Assembly (NCBI GenBank): GCA_013433145.1
Contig: CM024188.1
Span: 6,175,001-6,239,000, forward strand
Direction of reading: 5' to 3'
Origin: Ascaris suum
Lineage: Eukaryota > Nematoda > Chromadorea > Rhabditida > Ascarididae
DNA length: 64,000 nt
In this document: positions 57,688-64,000 of the stretch, one piece after another
How positions within the stretch are numbered: position 1 is the first letter of the stretch
Layout of the letters: the number at the start of each line of letters is the position of its first letter
Made by a program: the position numbers and the translations under genes
The notes under the pieces: model-generated
Database searches by the model: none
The model's input: the letters and a program-made list of their open reading frames with translations, nothing else
What the model was told of the DNA's origin: nothing

Positions 57688-60600
57688 TATTATTCAATCT
57701 TATCTTCCCTCATAATTGTGATGCAGTAAACAAATCTCCAATATTAAACTAATTTATAGCTTATTTTTCATATTTCTCCAATAAACCCGAACAAAACTTT
57801 CTATAGCAGAAAAAAAAGACCTCCGAAGCTGTCACTTAAAGCCAGTCACATAGGATGGTTCCCATTTCCAGCCTATAAATTTCTTTCGATTTGGTGTGGA
57901 AGAAGCCCGTTCAACGTCTATCACCCTGCAAAATCATTGCAACAACGAAACCGTGAAGGGCCATTCTAGTTTCAAATGCACAACTATGCATAAATCAAAA
58001 CTTATTTAGGCTTCAAACTCATTTTACAGAATGTTGCTCACTCAAGGCAGCCAAAGCTGTTGCTTTCTTCTCCGATTATCTACTGGATGGATATTACTTG
58101 CGTTGCTTATAAACGTGGAAATTCCACACGGTTATTTTGTTTACATGAAGTTGAGCATTATTTAAATTGAGTCGACTATGAAGCTTCGGAACTTCGAATG
58201 GAATTAACACTACGAGTGCCCCACTGCCAAAATGCGGAATAACTTCTTTCTGTTTATGGATTCTTCATTGACGTGTTAGTAATTTCGACAGAGTCTCAGT
58301 GTGCCAGAAGGCTGCAACGTGGTCATACTGAATTTGAAATTGAGGTGTGTTTTTGCAGGTGAAACACCTGCAATCTTTTTTAGCGAATAGAACATTGTAT
58401 ACTTTTGAACAGGGCTGTTTATCTTCGCATGAAATTAACGCATAAAAATGGTACAAGTAATTAGGGTAAGCGTGAATATCGGTAGAGATTGGCAAATTGC
58501 CTTGGCCACTATTCTGTTTAAATTTCAAACCAATTATTCGTTCCTGTACAAGCATTCAGACACCGGTCTGAGCGTCTCCTTATGTAGACGACAGAGGTGT
58601 CGAGGAGGAAAACTTTTCGTTCAAAAGAAAGACTTCCGGAAAATTTCATGAAGGAAAATTTGAGGTGAAGGCGAAGCCGGAAAGATTATTGCCACCAAGT
58701 CCGACAGGATCCGATCTGGCTATAGGACGGGCTGGTATAAACGAAAAAGAATCGACAAGCTTTTGTAATTACCATCGAGTCCAATAGATCATTTAAACGC
58801 AGCCCGCTTGTAAGAAACAGCGAAAACCTGATGTCACGTTAACAACGATGATTAAATATATTGATGATGAATTTTATGCAATGAGAGTAGTTCCTTTGTT
58901 CCACATTTTTGGTTCTGACAATAAAGGTTGTCCTGAACTTTGTGTTTGCCCTGAAATATCAAATTTGGAGTCTGCAAATATCACCTCAACTGTGAACCCC
59001 TCCCCCTCATCCCCTCTCTCTCCCAATCCACTCTAGATTCCCCTTAGCCTGCTCCGTCACGGCTATCATCCAGATCATTTTCCACCTGCAGACACTTGAT
59101 GCATTCTCCTCGAATACTTTCGAATCCACTGAACCTATGTATTGGTGTTGGTTTGCATAACCTACTTTACCCTTTAACGGATATAGGTCCGTGTAGCAGA
59201 TGATAGGTCAGCGTCTCTGATTTCCTTATGCGTAAAATATACGTGTTCGTATCGAAATACTGCAGTTCAGGCGTACAACGCCGTAACATCTGATGTGGGA
59301 TCATGAATTCAGCTCGTGGATGAAATTGGGGAAATTAGCTGACGAGTTTCTGAAATTAGCTAACTTCGTTGATGAAGCACCAAGAATCGTATCCTTTCAG
59401 CACAAATAGTGCAAAATGTTGACTTTCAACGTGTAAGGACACGATGAGTTTTTTGACGGAGAAATTTAATAGTGAATTCTCAAGTTCGATCAGTGAAACT
59501 TTCAGATTCACCAGTACAGGTGTGACCTTTTTGAGTGGGGAAATAACCTGGAGCGAGGAGACGAATTCTTCGGTGATCAATTCTTCTTTTATTTACTGTG
59601 GTGGCATGAACGTTGTTAGCGAATGGATCAAGTGGATCGCTCCTGTGCGGTCAGATATGCAACGTTAAAGCCATTCGAGAAGTCCACTGGTGGATTTTTG
59701 AGGATTCATCACTCAGTTAAATGATGTACGTCACGTATTCACCATATATTCACTGTGTCTTCTTCACCGATGGGTTCGTTAGATATTTTTTTATTATTCA
59801 CCCACTGTGAAAAATAAACGTTGCATCGATTTAGATGATCATTGTAGAATAAGCAAATAGAAGCGAATATGTTAGAAGTTGGCAGTTCAGCAGGATGAAC
59901 CATGCAAACAACACCACTGCCGAATGAGTTCAAAGCGGTCTAAAAAAGAGTGCATTCCATAAGCGGCGCTACCTGTGCATGTATTCAGGGCAAACAGCGC
60001 TAAACTTCGAGCTTCAGAGATTTTTAAGGTGAAAGAATTTTGTCGGAATGGAAAAAAAACTCAAAGAGAAGAGAGTAATTCGGAACAATATTTCTTCTCA
60101 CGACAAAAATTATCTTACTGAACGAAGGAAAACAGCAGCCGCGCGCTACCGAACTTGTTACACTCTTGCTAATAGCACACCATATTTTGCGTTTCGCATT
60201 CACCGTAATGTGTCTACAAAACATTTTTGTTGGTGTCATGCTGATTTATGTCCTCAATGGTATGAGCGGTTTTTTTTAATTCGCGTGAACTGGAAATATC
60301 CAATTCAATTCAATTCAGTTCAATTTACTCGTAGGCATCTCCACTTTTGGAAGAATTTGCTTAAGTTCTATTTCTATATTGTAAGTTACCAAAAAGATAT
60401 TTTGTAAAATAGTGTTCGATGCCAATAGTGATGTAAAACTTCATTATTAGTCACTACCGCATTTTGTAAAATTCGACTTCTCAAATCGAGTACACTTAAC
60501 TATAAACTGTAGCAGTAAATCAGACGACGGTCATTGCTCTGCAGCGGAATTCGTAACAACTGACTATCGGTAATCCGCTTGTTGAACGAAGTAATGAAAT

Positions 60601-62939
60601 GAAAATAGGGTGGCGATCAGATCACTTCAGTTGGTAAATTCTAAGGGGATGCCGCTCACTAATGCTGCCATTCAAGATCATTATGCAGTTAAGAAGTGGG
60701 AAACCTGAATTGAATGGATAACAACACTGAAACATATAATGCCAATTTATACCATCCTTGTGCAGTTTATAACAATGTCCACCTATAACACTATTCTTCA
60801 CTTACAACATATCGGCAATAACTATTTTGTACCTAATGCACATTAAAGAACTTAAATTTATACACACTCTTTTGGGCAAATCCACATCCGCCATCACATC
60901 AACTAAATCGAACAACAACCCCTTTACCTTATCGGTGAGTAAGTTTTTGTGTAAAACTGTGCAACGTTTCAAACGCTCGTCTTCAGTTAATTAGCTTACA
61001 TTAATTTTTTGGCTGTCTGTGTTAATCGATATGATCTTTCGAAAATTTTGCATAAGATGTGATTGGAAACTGATTCGTTCTTTCGCAATCATTCGTTGAT
61101 AGGTTTTGCCGTTGGGAGAAATTAGGCAACGCCCATTTCATCTTCGCAGAGAAATCACTTTTAGGTTTGCCATTTCGACGCATCTTTTAGTCAATTTGAT
61201 CAGTGACGTACGATTTAGGAGAGGGCTAAAGCTTCTTAGTCAGCATTAGTATTGTCGAACATGTCGACAACTCTTTAAATGACCACTGAATATGCTGTTA
61301 CAACATTACTATCCGATACGTTCAGGTACTGGAAGTCGTTCGTACTTTGTAGTAGTCGTGAGGGCAGCCAATAAAACAAAAGATTTTAAGGTCCGATGCC
61401 TAGTCTCTGATTCGGATGCGAGAAATGCCTCCATTTCAAGGGCAAAATGAGTAAAATTTAGTGTAGTGTTTTATGTTTGAGCCTTATTATCCAACCATGT
61501 TGTATATTGCTTATTAGCTATACTGAAAGCTATAGAACCCTCTACTCGATATGTAATTAAATTTCATCGCGAGGTAATTTCGTGGAATTGTCAAAACTGT
61601 GGCTCATTGAGCCCTCTCGATGAGGACTTTTGGGCTACTTTTTTCATTTAGATGGCAGCATTTTTTTGATATGCAATTGGCCACTGAACGTTTGCTTTCG
61701 TTCTTCTTCGAAGTTAGATTGTTCAGAACTTGTCCGGAAACTTTTCTCAAACGCCTAATATTCAAATTTAGTGAGCTGAAAAAAAAATAACGGCAATAGT
61801 TGCAAAGTTTTCCGCTGTAACCTGTCGATGATATAGGTGGCAGTCTTCCAATATCAGTATATTGCGGTCGAACTTAGCCAGTTATTTGCACTTTGGGAAT
61901 TTCCTAGCGGAATTTTAACCGCTCGATTTCCACCTGAAAGTGCGACCTTCCGTGTCTCCTCTATCAATTCCAGCACCGGTCACATATCCGTCTTCTTCCC
62001 CTCCCAGCTTCTTGAATTTTTTCGAGAAGCCAGATGTCAACTGAAAATTATGGTGCCACCTTCTGAAATGTGCATGTATCTTCCTTTGTGCACAAAAATC
62101 AAGGCGCACCACTTTGTTTCCTTTATGCACTGAAATAGAAATGCACACTTATGTCGTTTTTGTGTGCTATCTCAAAGCTACTGGTGCCCGCGCATCATGC
62201 CTTCTAACTTACTGCTCACGTCTTATGTTTTGCCACTTTTCAGACTTCTGTATATCACATTCCTTTATCATTGGAATCCCTGGACGGCTGTACAGCAATC
62301 CTCATCTCCTATTTTTATGCATTTTGCTGTTTTTGCTAATTTTTAATTTCACAACTTCTTCATTTTTCTATTCCCCACTCAAAGAGTTCCTTATTTTCTC
62401 CGCTTCCAAAATTTCCTTCAGTACAATAATTATGCGATCAACCGCGACAAAGGATAAGGCGATAGTACATAATGCAAGCTTTACAGTAATCCTATAAGGT
62501 ATCATTGCATGCAATTTGCAATTGATAATCCTAAAGGCTTTGAGTGAAAGTATCGAATAGTGCAGGCATCAGTTGAGAGTGCGAGAAAGTCTTGTTCGGT
62601 ATCAGCATATCATCTAAGAGAACCGGATTCGTATCGGAAGTTGACATGCGAAGCATGGCATTTATCTTGCGAAATGTGTAACTGCTATTTTTTCGATTAT
62701 TCGGTGAAAACATGAGAGCCTTTTTGCATCATATTGAGATCAACAGCGGGGTCGTGCAGCGAATTGTAAATTTTTAGTTTCCTGCAAATAGTTTGCAAAC
62801 ATAGGACTCGCTGGGACCAAGCGGGGGATAGACGGTTAGAAAAATGCAGGATTAAACTCATAAAAGTTTAGACTGAACTAAGTATACCATTGCATAATTT
62901 TTGAGGTTTTAATGCCCTATATTATGGTGTTATATTGCT

Positions 62940-64000
62940 TTAAAAACTTCCGAGATGCAAAACCATAACGTGATATAGTTTTGGGAGTTCAGAGGGAGCG
63001 ATGTAAACCAAATAAGCATAAAAGTTTAAGTTAAAGATAAGTTTAAAAAGTTCTAGTGGATTGAAGTTTCTGCTAATCGTCGTTTCTCCAGTAGTGATCA
63101 AACACTGTCCTTCTTGCTGCTTCTCGCCTGCGTTTAGGACCACTGTCTCAGGTAACGGCATTTTTCGAGGCCGAAAAGATGAAGGACCAACAGAAGGCGA
63201 TACCTTGTGAGGCCAGACAGCGATGATTTTTCCATGAGTTAGTGCATGGTTTTCGTTTTATTTTCATTTTCCATTTTGCTTCCACCTGGTGTTTCATCAG
63301 ATATCTCCTTAAGGGGGTGAATATGTCTTCGTCCATTCCAAGGGTGTTTTCTATTAGGTGGAGGACTATATTTGGCCTAACGGTGTTGTCAAGTTTCTCG
63401 AAATTAAGTTGCATAAGTTTTTCCTTTGCGAGATTCATTTTCTCCATGATTTCGATTAAATGGGTCTCTATTGGAATGTCTTTGACCAAAGTAGGATGAA
63501 AATGCGGCATCTCTGGCTTCACTGCAACACACAGTCATGTGCAAACACAAAATTCAAAGAATTTGCCGTTGCCTTTGTAAATGAGGGTTACATTTGCAAG
63601 TTTCCAACCTTTAGAGTGTTTTCATGCTGAAACGATGCACTTAAAAGAGAGCACAATTCTAACACGCTCTGGCGCTTTCCCAATTTCAGTTTTTCATTTG
63701 CAATTCCATCAAATATTGATACTTTGTTTGCCTGCTTACAGATGAACGTCTTTAAAAATATCGGCGTTGAGCTCGTCCACGACCACCCTGTTCCGTTTTC
63801 CGTTGTTTTCCAATTATATCCACCATGGCCAGGTGCCCTCATTTACGGTAAATTGTTATGTCACTTTTAACAAGTATCACGTTTCCATTCGGCGTGTCTT
63901 TTTCGAATCCACTGTCTCACGAAGTTTCCTCATGTTCCCACCACCCTGTGAAGAAATTTTTTCAGCTGGTGAAGGCAAGAACCGCTTTCGTAACATCTCT
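62940..64000 (-). CDS. Partial gene at the right edge, function unassigned
   Basis: Exon A (64000-63921) enters from outside the window and reads MLRKRFLPSPAEKI then GGGNMRKL to a GTGAGA donor, phase 1. Exon B (63521-63286 or beyond), after a TTGCAG acceptor in matching phase, encodes KPEMPHFHPTLVKDIP, a helical segment (THLIEIMEKMNLAKEKLMQL) and RPNIVLHLIENTLGMDEDIF. After about 63250 the frame that looks coding shifts by one base: GKIIAVWPHKVSPSVGPSSF, then ETVVLNAGEKQQEG, open to a stop at 62940. This is either a one-base sequence error in an A-rich run, a pseudogene, or an unrecognised intron. No family is firmly recognised; a very weak resemblance to the ubinuclein middle region was noticed. 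Confidence 0.4.

Larger units (their letters stand above)
53035..62939. other. Long intergenic region with isolated exon-like frames
   Basis: About 10 kb without a complete gene. Exon-like minus-strand frames occur at 55716-55871 and 57550-57687. A small CAATT pentamer run lies near 60299-60323. No RNA gene or clear transposon ends were recognised. Confidence 0.45.

Overview
The window looks like nuclear DNA of a nematode. It is AT-rich and gene-sparse. Protein genes are split into short exons with nematode-type TTTCAG or TTTAAG acceptors, and one encodes an astacin metalloprotease carrying ShKT modules, a combination much expanded in nematodes. The long introns and two GC-AG introns would suit a strongylid-like (clade V) genome, but the sequence alone does not prove the species. 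There is no bacterial operon structure, CRISPR array, rRNA gene or convincing tRNA gene.

Four genes could be rebuilt exon by exon with consistent splice phases. (1) Plus strand 6771-12403: a secreted astacin-family zinc metalloprotease of 519 residues in 10 exons, with signal peptide, propeptide, catalytic domain and three ShKT domains. (2) Minus strand 34867-24468: a Golgi-type nucleoside diphosphatase of the ENTPD4/ENTPD7 group, 548 residues in 9 exons, with a membrane segment at each end. (3) Minus strand 41360-40129: a small heat shock protein of 177 residues in 2 exons. (4) Plus strand 48522-53034: a p24/TMED cargo receptor of 238 residues in 5 exons. The diphosphatase and the p24 protein both belong to the secretory pathway, but they are on opposite strands and nothing suggests an operon.

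Weaker coding evidence exists for a small secreted cysteine-rich protein near 20.6-21.1 kb with a CRE and TATA promoter, an isolated one-membrane-segment exon at 55.7-55.9 kb (minus), a short exon-like ORF at 57.6 kb (minus), and part of a gene running off the right edge (minus, 62.9-64.0 kb) whose frame switches once.

Between the genes lie long stretches with decayed transposons. These include a possible retrotransposon LTR at 717-1090, a 5'-truncated RTE-type LINE inside intron 4 of the diphosphatase gene, a CR1/jockey-like reverse transcriptase remnant at 35.6-36.4 kb, and a weaker reverse transcriptase remnant near 44-45 kb. An 84-unit TA microsatellite sits in an astacin intron, and guanine-rich G-quadruplex-type motifs lie near 21.5 kb and in the 3' region of the heat shock gene. 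I found no clearly undescribed system. The best leads are the GC-AG introns, the small secreted protein, the 3' guanine-rich motif and the right-edge gene.
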